Assembly: GCA_948470475.1 (NCBI GenBank)
Contig: OX419336.1
Span: forward strand, 24,517,850-24,581,849
Direction of reading: 5' to 3'
Length of the DNA stretch: 64,000 bases
Source of the DNA: Galaxea fascicularis
Taxonomy: Eukaryota > Cnidaria > Anthozoa > Scleractinia > Euphylliidae
Shown: piece by piece, positions 1-10,125 of the stretch
How positions within the stretch are numbered: position 1 is the stretch's first letter
Layout of the letters: each line of letters starts with the position of its first letter
Made by a program: the position numbers and the translations under genes
Notes under the pieces: model-generated
Told to the model about the DNA's origin: nothing
What the model saw: only the letters and a program-made list of their open reading frames with translations
Databases searched by the model: none

Positions 1-139
1 AAGATCTGTAATCTTTCACTATGTGATTGTGTATAGACGGTGAAATTGTACTATGACGGAAGGCTAATCCCTGTCACCTCCTGTCTAAGACAGACGTATC
101 TGCAGACGGTATTGTTGCTAGTTGACCTTTATGTAGTAA

Positions 140-173
<34 letters not shown>

Positions 174-518
174 ACAATGGCGCGCCGATAGGCGAGCCAT
201 TGTAAACGTCCATACAGATCGGACGCGAATATTTTATCCTGCTTGTGAAATGAATACATTAAATTGAATGCAATATTTCATCGCATTTTTTTTTGTATGT
301 TCTGTTTTAACCTGTAAAATTAAATTCTATGATGAAAATATCTCCATTTTTTTCGGTAGAGATCTGTATCAAAAGTTAATTCTACTGTTGATTTGTATTG
401 GGGTTTACAGTTGTGTACATATGATCTGAATACTGTGCTGGGATTGGTTTGCACCCTCATGAATAATTAATTATTTTGCAATAGTTGTTCTGTAATGTTT
501 GCTGCTTGTTATTTTCAG
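1..518 (+). other. Intron of the RMND5-like gene
   Basis: No coding sequence is seen. A polypyrimidine stretch and AG at 517-518 form the acceptor for the exon at 519, so this stretch is read as intron. Earlier RMND5 exons must lie left of the window. The stretch holds the small fold-back at 157-220. Confidence 0.6.
157..220. repeat. Short fold-back (hairpin) sequence
   Basis: Two 25-base arms (157-181 and 196-220) are reverse complements with one mismatch, separated by a 14-base spacer containing CGCGCCGATAGGCGA. Weaker complementarity runs a further 15-20 bases outward on each side (AAAATAT on both flanks). This is the architecture of a very small MITE or hairpin element in an intron. No target duplication can be fixed. 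Confidence 0.75.
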
Positions 519-1665
519 GTTGAAGTGGATCTTGGCCCAGAGTATCGCTACCATTCACTATTTGCGTGCCCTATTTTACGGCAGCAGTGTTCAGATAGCA
601 ATCCACCAGTCAGGCTTTCATGTGGCCATGTCATCTCCAGGGATGCTCTCACCAAACTCACACATGGAAACAAGTAGGTTATATGTTTTCTTTAATACTT
701 AGAGTTCATATTGTCTGTCTGTGATCTCCCATGTGTGCAAGGCATTTCTAATGTTTCTAATGGTGTATTTTAAACATGGTAAGACTTCAGATTTACTGGT
801 GTCTTGTTAAGAGCAGTTTTCAATTGAGTGTCGAAACTACTTTAACTTTTGCTTTGTTTTTGCTTTAAACTTTCATGGGGTCTGCTGACTAGGACTAGGA
901 TGAGGGGTGTGGGGGTGGGGTGGGGGACGAGTACTCTGAGACTCTGATATGGGCTGATCTCACGTGAACGGCTCTGTGTAATGAGAAAATCATGACCGTT
1001 CAAAGATGCACACGCTTATACGTAAACAAATTTAATAGAAGTATGCTTTGCAAAAAAACAAGAGAGAATGTATGGTGTGTCGGCGCCATTCAAACTCTAG
1101 ACTTCAACGCAAACACATTTGTAGTTCGCGTTAGTAGGTTGTCAATCTTGAAGACACCTTGTAGAGCACAGGCAGCCCCAGCTCACTGTGAGAGTCGGTA
1201 ATACGTGGTACCAAATTACGCATATCATTATGGCTACAAATGAGGGTTTGTATGGGAATCCCGGTAAAAGGTTTGAGAACAAGAAAGGTGAGAAGCAATT
1301 AAACCGCTTAAATAGCAGTAGATGGGGAAAATAACACAGGAAGCAAGCAACACATCACGACAACAAGGTAGTAAGTAAGGGTTTTTTTATTGAGTTTTTT
1401 ACATATAATTTTGTTCTCGAATCTTTTACCGGGATTCCCATACAAATCCTAATATTTGTAGCCATGTATGACCTACTCTCACAGTGAGCTTGGCTGCCCG
1501 GCTGTGTGTAGAGCTGTTATCCAGCGCAATGCTCAAGATCACTGTTTGAAACTAAGTTAGTATTAACAATGTGTTTGTCGTTTTTTCTTTCTCACCAGAG
1601 TAAAGTGTCCATACTGCCCACTGGAAATGACTCCCAGTGATGCTCGCGAAATCAATTTTTACTAA
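519..1665 (+). CDS. RMND5: RMND5-type E3 ubiquitin ligase, last two coding exons
   Basis: Two exons are seen: 519-673 (51 codons plus 2 nt) and 1599-1665, joined by a GT-AG intron (donor GTAGGT at 674, acceptor CAG at 1596-1598). Translation runs [13 protein letters not shown], then a RING-like domain with [18 protein letters not shown] and KCPYCP, and ends EINFY before TAA at 1663. RMND5A/B (yeast Gid2/Rmd5) is the catalytic RING subunit of the GID/CTLH E3 complex, which pairs with MAEA and works in the cytosol and nucleus. The first zinc-ligand pair is incomplete (a single Cys in CPIL), as is usual for this family. The LisH and CTLH regions lie upstream, outside the window. The match to the C-terminus of the family is close and collinear, including the exon break before VKCPYC. 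RMND5A cannot be told from RMND5B because most invertebrates have one copy. Confidence 0.93.
1160..1513. mobile_element. MITE inside the RMND5 intron
   Basis: The left arm (about 1160-1280) and right arm (about 1420-1513) are imperfect reverse complements. Both contain GCTCACTGTGAGAGT, ATGGCTACAAAT and TTGTATGGGAATCCCGGTAA. There is no ORF in the centre. About 350 bp with long terminal complementarity fits a non-autonomous DNA transposon. The target duplication is unclear. Confidence 0.75.
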
Positions 1666-2640
1666 AAGATGCTCTGCAAAGCTGCCGTGTTTCGTTTTGT
1701 CATGTGGTTAGCACTGAGAACATGATGTATGGTCCAGTGATCAGTTTCTACTGGCCACGGAAGTTTTGACATTGAAAGTGCTCTCAAATGTACATTTAGA
1801 TATACCTCCCATGTAATATATATGTATATTGACTTAAAAGATAAATTCCGGGACTTTAGTTCGAAAAATCAAACACCGTTTCATAATCCTCTGTTACACT
1901 ACTGCATATTACTTATAAAATAACTGAGATACTATACGCGTTCTGATTGGTCAAAACACCTATGGTTCATTGTACCGGTAAATGAATTTTTCTGGTGAAA
2001 CTCCTGGTTACTACTTGGAAGAACACTCGAAAAGCTTGTAAACTGGCACTCGCCTCCGGGTGTTTAATATGAACGTAAACACATCTAGTCTACATCTCCT
2101 ACTCAGTAATTCGGACAGCTGTCCAGGCGCTAGTCGATCGTCTACGGTGGTTTTGTATTTGTGAAAATTTGTGTGGATTTCGATTGAGTGTCCTGAGTAA
2201 CTTGTGAGTACTGTTTTCAGCCTTTATTAACCAACGTATTTAAGGCATCTTTCTCTTCGTCTGCTGTAGTTCCACCCAACCAGACATTTGAGGTGTTGAA
2301 GGGACTACGTCACGACGATTTTGTTGTTTTGGATCAGTTCTTTCCAAAAAGCGTCACTTGGAGCTTTTATTTATACAAACAATGTTCCTGATAAACTATG
2401 AGGTTGATATCAAATTAATTTTATCAAAGAGAGCAAGCAACCCATAATAAGATTTTTGGTGTTTTTTTTGTCGAGATAGCATATGCATCATTCACTTCAA
2501 AACTTGAAAAAGTTGGCCCAATCTTTTCAAGTTTCAACCATTTCCATCCTTGCCGCATTGGTAGCATCAGACGACAGGAAACAGTTTCAGTATCATAACA
2601 GTCTTAAATAACAAAACTAGACCATTATTTTTGGATCTCG
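1666..2640 (+). other. RMND5 3' UTR and intergenic DNA
   Basis: No ORF of note. The proximal part should be the RMND5 3' untranslated region, but no clear AATAAA signal was found. Around 1910-1985 a stretch with TATAAAATAACTGAGATAC and GCGTTCTGATTGGTC matches, in inverted orientation, the tail next to the fold-back at 23261-23443. It is therefore a second fragment of that dispersed family. Confidence 0.5.
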
Positions 2641-3062
2641 ACCGGTTAGCTCAGTTGGTAGAACCTGCTGTGTGGGAAGTCGGGGGTTCAAGCCCCGGTC
2701 GGACCAACACTCGGGGTCTTTGAATAACTGAGGAGAAAGTGCTACCTTTGTAATGACATCTCCAAATGGTTAGACTTTCTAGTCTTCTCGGATAAGGACG
2801 ATAAACCAGAGGACCCGTCTCACAGTACTCTGGTGGGACGTTAAAGAACCCACACTGATCGGAAAGAGTAGGAGACGTAGTCCCCGGTGTGATGGTCTTT
2901 AACGTATTCTGTTCTGGGGGCACCTGTGTTAATCTTACTATTCATTCTAATAAGATTGTAAATTTGCACCTAAAAAAGCAGTCTGGCAAAGTCCACCATA
3001 AAGTGTTGTAAAGCGCTTTGAGCCTTGGGATAAAGCGCTACATAAATCCTCATTATTATTAC
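2641..3062 (+). mobile_element. tRNA-derived SINE
   Basis: The head (2641-2706) is tRNA-like. It has a box A (GGTTAGCTCAGTTGG), a box B (GGGTTCAAGCCCC) and a GGTCGGACCA end, but the anticodon arm is shortened, so it is not a working tRNA. The body has a central part containing GATAAGGACGATAAACC and GGGACGTTAAAGAACCCAC. A 3' part (GTAAAGCGCTTTGAGC, then AAAGCGCTACATAAAT) ends in ATTATTATT. This is the head-body-tail layout of RNA polymerase III SINEs, and the 3' end resembles those shared with partner LINEs in many invertebrates. Confidence 0.85.
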
Positions 3063-4250
3063 TTTTTTGTTATATAAAAATACGCTCAAATAGCGTGACA
3101 TAGCCCTTTTAAGCTAGCTACGAAATCAATTCACCTTAAGCAGATTACGGATTGATACGTCTATCGTTTTTTTTTTTTTTTTTTGGAGATGTCTAGCAAC
3201 GCTCCCGCAGAAAACGGCTGCGAATGAGACCACGACAAAGTACAGCTCAAGTTTGACTCCGGTTTTATCAGTGTGTAGTTCACTTACAGAGCGGTTCTAT
3301 TTATCCTAAACAATTTAAGTTAATAGGTTTTTTACAAAGGTACATAACACTCATGCAGGAAATAGGTGTTTTTAGGTCGGAAAGGAAAATGAATGGAACT
3401 GAGCTAGGTTCGGCTATCGGTGTAAAACTATGTAAAACTGGGTTATCTTTTAAGACTGGATTCCGACACGAGGTCAAATGACTAGTCGGAAACGGATTTT
3501 AGTTTTTGATGGAAAATCTAAGAGAAATTTGACTGAAAACAAAGAACTCGAGAAATGTTAGACTGTGAGCAGTCTCTTTTGCTCGAAAATCTGTAGAACA
3601 AACGCGATTTGCGAGAGGCGAAGCTATAGATTTTAGAGCAAAAGAGAGACTGCTCGCAGCCAAGAGTCCTGTTATGGGTCTTGTCGCAGCCTAGAAAGGT
3701 GTTAGAGCGTGTGAATGAAGCTCGATTTTAACTGATTATACGGATTTTAGCAGAAGTGTGAGCGGACGTGCTTCCTGAACAAGCCTTCGACAAAACATGA
3801 ATATTTCGTGGACCCATTTCACAGCTGAAAACACAGATAAAAGATTACGAATATTAAAACAAAATTCTGAAAAAAAACTAAAAATATTGAAATAGGCTTC
3901 TACAAAAAACAAAGTATAAAACGAAGGCTAACTTAGAAATTTTTTTGGCATTTTCGTGAAATTTTCTCAAGTTGTTTTCACCAATGTAATCCGTATACTA
4001 CAATAAACGGAATCACATGAAATTGCGCTATTCGCGTTGTAGTTTATTCCATTTAAAAGAAAAAGAGAATAACTTTCCAGTCCAAACTGTCCAATTTGTA
4101 TCCCTGGAACAGTCAGTTCTGTATTCTTCTGTATTCTTGGAACATTCCATACTGTATTTGTAGTACCCGTCTCAGAGTAAAGCAGTGATTCTAAGAAACG
4201 TTCAGTCATTTTTTTTCTTTTCAGAAGGGAGATGAAACTCTCTTGTTTTT
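3063..4250. other. Intergenic DNA, no gene seen
   Basis: There is a poly-T tract at 3167-3184 and the fold-back at 3561-3660. No ORF resembles a known protein and no splice-bounded exon could be supported. Confidence 0.5.
3561..3660. repeat. Fold-back repeat
   Basis: The left arm (3561-3592) and right arm (3628-3660) are near-perfect reverse complements, sharing GCAGTCTCTTTTGCTC and its complement. The loop is about 35 bases. It is a hairpin-type MITE or its remnant. Confidence 0.75.
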
Positions 4251-4257
4251 CGATGTT

Positions 4258-4419
4258 AACGATGTTAAAGCAAAGAAAGAGAAAGAAAAACTTGTCACCA
4301 TACACTCACGTTCTCGAGAAAACCCGAAATTTGGTCATTTCACGTTGTTGTTTCGCAGAGGACGGCAAAGAAATGCACCAAAATGTTTTTTCTTTCTCTT
4401 TCTTTGCTTTAACATCGTT
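4258..4419. repeat. Fold-back repeat with purine-rich arms
   Basis: The left arm at 4258-4290 (ACGATGTTAAAGCAAAG then GA-rich) is the reverse complement of the right arm at 4386-4419. Arms are about 33 bp around a 95-bp centre with no coding potential. It is a short MITE-like element. The apparent ORFs crossing it on both strands follow from the palindrome. Confidence 0.8.
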
Positions 4420-4599
4420 CATAGTAATTTAGGCCCTGGCCAGCTCGCCAGCATTTTTCATGTTAAACAAATTAGAATAATCTCGAAAGAGTTACACAAA
4501 CGAGAAGTTGTATTTTGAAATGACGTTTTCGTTGCCGTCGCGTCGTAGAATCTTAAACTCCCTATTGACTACTGAGGTACGCAGAAGGCATTGCCCTCG

Positions 4600-4890
4600 A
4601 TCTTCCGAAACTTGGAGAAGCTTCCAAAATATCCGGAGATCACCGGAAGTGTTCGGTAATCTTCGGACATCTTCGGTAGTGTTCGGGTAATCTTCTGTAA
4701 TCTTCAGAAGTGTTCGGGTGATCGTCGGAAACTGTCGGAAGCATTCGGGTGATCTTCGGAAATATTCGGCTATCTTCGGAAATCTTCGTGTGGTCTTCGG
4801 AAATCTTTGGAAGGTTTCGCACGATGTTCGGCGGTCTTCGAAATACATCGGTTGGTCTTCGGAAGTCTTCGAGTCTTCGTTTTAACTTCG
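4600..4890 (+). repeat. Degenerate minisatellite of about 10-11-bp units
   Basis: About 27 imperfect units built on TTCGGAAATC or TTCGGGTGATC follow one another, with occasional 10- and 11-base spacing. Because the unit is not a multiple of three yet lacks stops, it gives artificial ORFs on both strands (Ser/Arg/Pro-rich on minus). These should not be annotated as proteins. Confidence 0.85.
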
Positions 4891-4939
4891 GAAATCTTCG
4901 TTGTAATTTGCACTGGTGTTACACTTTTTTGCACTGGTG

Positions 4940-5290
4940 TTACACTTTCTGCACTTTGTTACACTTGAACTGCACTGCTTTCAGCCAATCACAATCGAGT
5001 AATTTTTTCAGGTGTATTATTAACTGGGGTATAATAATACATTTTTCAACAAATTGGTCGTTTTGTGCCCCTGAGTTGGCAGTGTTGACGAAGCCGACCC
5101 GAACACTGATGTTAAGACAGGTGCTCTCGAACTGTTGTTTCAATAGTTTGCCTTCCTCGTCCCATTTGGCAAACTTTTCCAAAACTTCTACCGTTAAAAT
5201 CTTGGATGCGGACATTTCAATTTGCTGCCGGAACTGAAGTGTGTCTTTCGGTAATTTCAATTCTCCATGAAAATACTCAAACTCTTGTAA
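4940..5290 (-). CDS. Unidentified coding-like exon
   Basis: The minus strand is open from about 5290 to 4940 (about 115 codons) after a stop and a possible AG acceptor. The translation is hydrophilic and has ordinary protein composition: EYFHGELKLPKDTLQF, a Lys/Glu/Leu-rich amphipathic stretch (LEKFAKWDEEGKLLKQQ), then less protein-like residues. It was not recognised. It may be an exon, a retro-fragment or a repeat-borne ORF. Another coding-like minus stretch lies at 5909-6186. Function is unknown. Confidence 0.25.
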   Translation of the reverse strand, partial: LQEFEYFHGELKLPKDTLQFRQQIEMSASKILTVEVLEKFAKWDEEGKLLKQQFESTCLNISVRVGFVNTANSGAQNDQFVEKCIIIPQLIIHLKKLLDCDWLKAVQFKCNKVQKV

Positions 5291-5409
5291 TCCTTACCCG
5301 CACCGAATGCTACCTTTCGCAGATGGAAATTTTTCAGTGTCTGTGTTATAAACTGTACTTAAACCTACCGTCATGAAACTTATGACGGTAGGTAAAGCCC
5401 AGTCCTTAC

Positions 5410-5600
5410 TTGCGACGCAAGCATAAGCATAAGCTTATGCACTAGCGAGGATGGCCGTGACATTAGCGTAAGCATAAGAATATCAAACCTTTGCGTTCTT
5501 CTTATGCTTATGTTTACGCTTATATCGCTGTTATTTCCAGTGAGGACATGATTGACATAAGCATAAGTGTCGTATGCTTGTGCTTATGCTTATGCTTGTT
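5410..5600. repeat. CATAAG/CTTATG hexamer clusters, fold-back
   Basis: Runs of (AAGCAT)n on one side (5418-5441, 5466-5480) face (CTTATG)n runs on the other (5502-5522, 5551-5597). They form several small inverted repeats. The pattern is that of a palindromic simple-repeat-rich element. No protein is encoded. Confidence 0.7.
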
Positions 5601-5908
5601 CTCAACGTGCATTGAAATGACCAGCAGTCTGATTTAATTACCATAGTTATAAATAGCACTTTAAAATTGTTTAATCGACAATATCTTCTGCTTTCGTGAA
5701 AGCCAGCGACCAAAACATTGCCCCTCGCACGAAAAGTTTAGAATCTTTCTTAGTCCACACGAAGTACACTTTAATTCTCCTATTTTCACGAAGCACCCAG
5801 TATTATTTTCGCTAATTTAAATAACCGAAAATGGGGCCAAGAGAATTCCTTTCAATGAAAAAAACGGCCAACTGGATGCATCCGTTTATTACATCAAAAC
5901 GTCCTTAC

Positions 5909-6186
5909 CGACTTTGCGGATATGACGCCGGCCAAGGCGCAGAGCTTTCAATACCCGAGTTAGTCATAACAAGCAAACATATCTTGTTTTGTTTGAGAAA
6001 CCCTTTAGCGTTGTTGATGTCTTTTGATTCGATACCCACGCCGTTTGTTTCGAGTATGTCGGCATATGGTGTTTAGCCAGTCACCACGCCATCAAATATG
6101 GTTCGGGTTTTTGTGGTTTTGAGGAACTGCGCAATTTCAAGCAGCGTTCTGCAGTTCACAAAAACTTCATTTTTTCGGCGAGACAT
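5909..6186 (-). pseudogene. Unidentified degenerate coding-like region
   Basis: On the minus strand an ATG at 6186-6184 opens MSRRKNEVFVNCRTLL and continues to a TAA at 6073-6075. The same frame stays open for about 55 further codons (YADILETNGVGI and on) to a good splice donor (CG then GTAAGG) at 5909/5908. Codon content on both sides of the stop looks protein-like. It could be one broken exon or two unrelated stretches. The family was not recognised. Confidence 0.25.
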
Positions 6187-9100
6187 TTTTGAAGCTATAT
6201 TTGGCTGTTTTTTATCTCTCACACTGAAAAACAAATAAAAAAATACCACAGGAATGAACTGGGCATCAGCTTTCATCTGAGTGGCTAAATCGTAACACAC
6301 CTCAAAGAACAGTGTTCTTCTAGTTTAGCAAACACTTTGATATACCACTGGAAAGTCGACAACATAGTCACCGAACTCTGTTCTTGACTGAATTTTTTTA
6401 TGCGGTTTGCAAAAAAGAATTGTGATTAGAGTTAGCTTTTCAAAAAGAAAAAAGAAAAACACTTGTGGTTCATTCTCCGAAAATTCACTTGATTTCATCT
6501 CGTGGGTGGTCATGAAGCAGTTCTTGTGACATGCACGAAAGGAATTTGAATATCAATTTAAATGGTGGGGTATTTCTTTTTTCCAAAAAATGGGTCATCT
6601 TAAACACTAAATAGACTTAATGTACCAAACTAGCACTCCACTACAGGGAAAAAGGCTGCCTACTTCGTTATTAACACCTAAGGAAAAGCTGCTATCACTT
6701 TCCACAACAGGAACGTGCTGCACAACTGATACGGGCTTAAGACTTCATTCACAGACATAAATATTCAGAAATAGTACATTAACTCTATCGTAAGAAAGCC
6801 ATTTGACAGCTCACACTAAAGATTTCTTCAAGGGTTAACAGGAAAAAATACTAAGAAAACGTAGATGCTGAATTTTCATGAGAAGCAGAGAGATAGCGTG
6901 CATGTTACGAAATCGTCACCCTTTTTTCCGACATTCAACATCGTGCAAAGTTGCAGACGCTCACCGGCACAGAACTAGCTTTTCACGCCTCAACGGAAGT
7001 CACTGTCTTGCGGTTTATCGTCGTAGTTAATTTTGGCGTTTTGCTTCCTTCGATTTATCTCCAAAACAAAGAGCCACTGTTGATGATCACTCTGAAAGGA
7101 TCACGTACTCTCTCTTGACGTATCTGGTCGAAATCGTTCAATTGTGTGCCTTGTCCACTTCAAAAAACCTCTTGGTGATCCTTGCCAAAAAGCCACCACT
7201 TTTCGATACCGAATAGAATATAATGGATCAAGTTTGCATGATAACTAAAGCACATCAAAGAATTTTGTTACTGAAATTTCAGCTGTAGAATCTTCAACCC
7301 CCAGACTTGTAGGTGATCAATAGTTTTCCTTTGAACAGTAGTCAATTCGAATGAGGGAATCCATCCTAAAAATAAAAATTAATTTTATTTTTGAAGAGAA
7401 AACGTCTCATCTTAGTTGCGATAATACTGAGCAACCCGACAGCGAAAGTGAAACTTGCAGTGAATGTTAAATTGGAGTTTATTGTATTACCATAACTGAA
7501 CGAGCAAAGTTACTCGAACTCCTTGTTCACTGAGTCACGAAAACGGCTTTTCTGGGAATGGCATGCCTAGTTTAAGGCGTGGAGATGTGCTCACTTTCTG
7601 AAACTCTTGATGCCTGGGAAGTTGCTTTGGCAATATGCCAGCACAAATTGATTATGTCAGAAGCATGCTAGCCTGTGAGTTCGAGTCAAGCAGTAGCCAT
7701 AGCTTAATGCCATTCTTCTGACGACTTCTCTCATTTTACAAAAATCGCAGTAATTTCTCAAGGGAAAAAACAGCGAGAAATACTTGGCCTTTGCCTTCTT
7801 GTCTCGTGTTCCTTTCGTAACCCCTTAATCCGCTATTTTTGTATCCCGTCCTGAAATAAACCCATGCACGTAGCTAGGAAACATACGGTTTCCAAATGTA
7901 TCTGTTCTAAAAGGTGTTCTTCCGACCCACCTCTTGACAACATATCCTGTGTTTTAAAAATACGGGGGTTGTTAAGCCCCCACACTGGTTGATCATCATG
8001 AGTTTCCATGTTCAAGCTGCAGGGGTATGTTCTTTCCGGGGATTCTGGTTCTTAAGCTATTTTAGTCTAAAAATATGTTTATATTTGGACCATTGGATCG
8101 TCTGAAATTTTTACGAGAGAGTATAAACGACTTTTGAAAACGAAAACGAAACTTGTGTCTTTTAAACTGAATTCCATGAGCGGGAAAGTTGAACGCGAGC
8201 AGCAACACTATTTCCTACGTAGTAAAAACGAAGACGTTTCCAGGCATGAAATTTTGTAACAAATTTGCCCTTTCATATCTTGAAATCGTCCTTTAAAAAA
8301 AAAACAGCTTTTTCGAAATTTTTTTGGGGGGGACTTTCGAGAAACGGGGCCCGAGATGTTAAAGCGGAAAATAGAGTATTTTGGTCTGACCTTAGTTCAG
8401 GATTCATGGGACTAGATTCCGAGGAGTTTAACCCTAGGGTAACTTTTGGTCAGAGGCAACGCAAAAACGATTTTCTTTGATTGTAGTTTTTAAATGAGTT
8501 CAACCCACTCTGACTTTAATCTCTTAATATGTTAATTTCCAAACTGTCTCCACGTAGTCGAAACTGTTTCTGAATGTGTGGGGTGTTCAGTTGGGTAACG
8601 TCCAATTGCGTTCATTCTGATTGGGTGTCTACACAAGTGCTATTTACACATCTGTTTTCGTAAACAAACGTGGTTAGAGCTATTTTGGATTTGCAGACAA
8701 AGTGATGAACTGATTGTTATGTAACTGCTTGGGATATGGTAAATAAACATGGAATATCTTTGGACTTCAAAACATCGACTCACCTCACCTCGCAAGTTAT
8801 TCTCTGAATCAATTTCTCCCGCCTCTTTTTACGACATTTGCTTGCTTGCTTGCTTTTGTCCAGAAATAAATTTTTTTGTCTATACTGTTTTTATTCTATG
8901 GGCCAAGGGAGGATTCATTGTTTGAATCTAAACTCTCATCATCAACTGTACGTCAGGAAAAGAAGATTACCGCTCTAGCGATTTGCAAGCTACTTTAACA
9001 TAAACTTATGGCCTCCGTGAAACGCTAAAGAAAACAAGGTCACTGCGTTTGTTTTCGATTCTAGCGACGCGGATTTCATTACTGACTACGTCTATATTTG

Positions 9101-9798
9101 GATAAACTCAATGATTTTTAATTATTTTCCATTTGATATCCACACGAAATTTTCACCCACCACTTCAGCTGAAGCGATCTGTTGGTCTTCTATTTAAGGT
9201 ATGTTATTTCGTTCTAAAATGGAAGCAGAAGACAGACAAGTAGAAAATCAGGAAATTGAGCTCTCGTGACCTTCAGCGCAAAGGTAAAGCCTGACATAGC
9301 ATGTATGGTCTGGTGATGTCTTGTTGTTCCTGTTGAGAGCACAAACAAACTTGAAATTTCACGGTATGTTTTTGACACTTATTGACTCTTTTTTAACGAG
9401 ATTTCGAATGTAGGCCACTGTGTAGATGGTAAAATCATTTATGTCTGGCATTCTGATGCGTCGGTGATTCCATTCAGAAAGACATCCTAAATTAAGAGCA
9501 GTAAATACGTAATGACGTAGGTCGTATAACACGTAACCTCTGTCAAAAAACAATAGGGCTGGAACTGCGCCAGACCTCCACAATTCTGTAGGTGGTTCTA
9601 TATTTAGAAAACCAGTGGGGTGCGTGCATTTATATCAGCTAGATTTCATTAAAGTTAGTCACGTCTTAGTCTTGGCACGAGTAGTAACAGATCCTTTGTG
9701 ATCGATCACTTCTGACAGCTTGTCTGAAGGACTGGAAAATTCCTTCGTCAGGAATACCGTTCGCGGCTTAAAAATACCAATTTCCTGAAATTCAGTCA
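6187..9798. other. Intergenic DNA, no gene supported
   Basis: Only short ORFs without recognisable motifs or splice context are present. No repeat with clear arms was found, though homopolymer and AT-rich tracts are common (for example near 8297-8332). Confidence 0.5.
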
Positions 9799-9810
9799 TT
9801 GGTGCACTCG

Positions 9811-10125
9811 ATGACTTCGCGTGAAGGCATGAGTGAGCAGTTAACATCCCTGCAAGTGGAAGCTATGGGCAGCAGAGTTGGACGGAGAAGGAAATCGAGC
9901 TCAAGTTTATTAACTCGGTATCTTCTTGAGGAGTACGCCAAAAGAGAAAACGAAGCTGCCGCTTGTAAATCTCTCTACGAAAAAGCATACATTGGAGCAT
10001 ATGGGTCAAAGGAACCCGTTCTCAGTCAAGTACTACACGATGTTTTGCCCAGAGACTCTACTGTTTACTTGTTTAATCCTTGTGGAAGGGACATTTGCCC
10101 AGCCTTTGTGAGCTTTTTTGGTTGA
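9811..10125 (+). CDS. Unidentified ORF, 104 aa
   Basis: The ATG at 9811 opens MTSREGMSEQLTSL. A basic-serine stretch (GRRRKSSSSLL) and a charged helix-like part (LLEEYAKRENEAAACKSLYEKAY) follow before a TGA at 10123. The middle 60 residues have plausible protein composition and the tail does not. No family was recognised and there is no promoter or splice evidence. It may be an exon of an unseen gene or chance. Confidence 0.2.
   Translation: MTSREGMSEQLTSLQVEAMGSRVGRRRKSSSSLLTRYLLEEYAKRENEAAACKSLYEKAYIGAYGSKEPVLSQVLHDVLPRDSTVYLFNPCGRDICPAFVSFFG

Noticed and set aside
2641..2706. tRNA gene on the plus strand
   Set aside because: Box A and box B are good, but the anticodon arm is too short and the sequence continues into a SINE body and tail.
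4492..4848. Arg/Pro/Ser-rich ORF on the minus strand
   Set aside because: It is generated by the 10-11-bp minisatellite; repetition explains the open frame.
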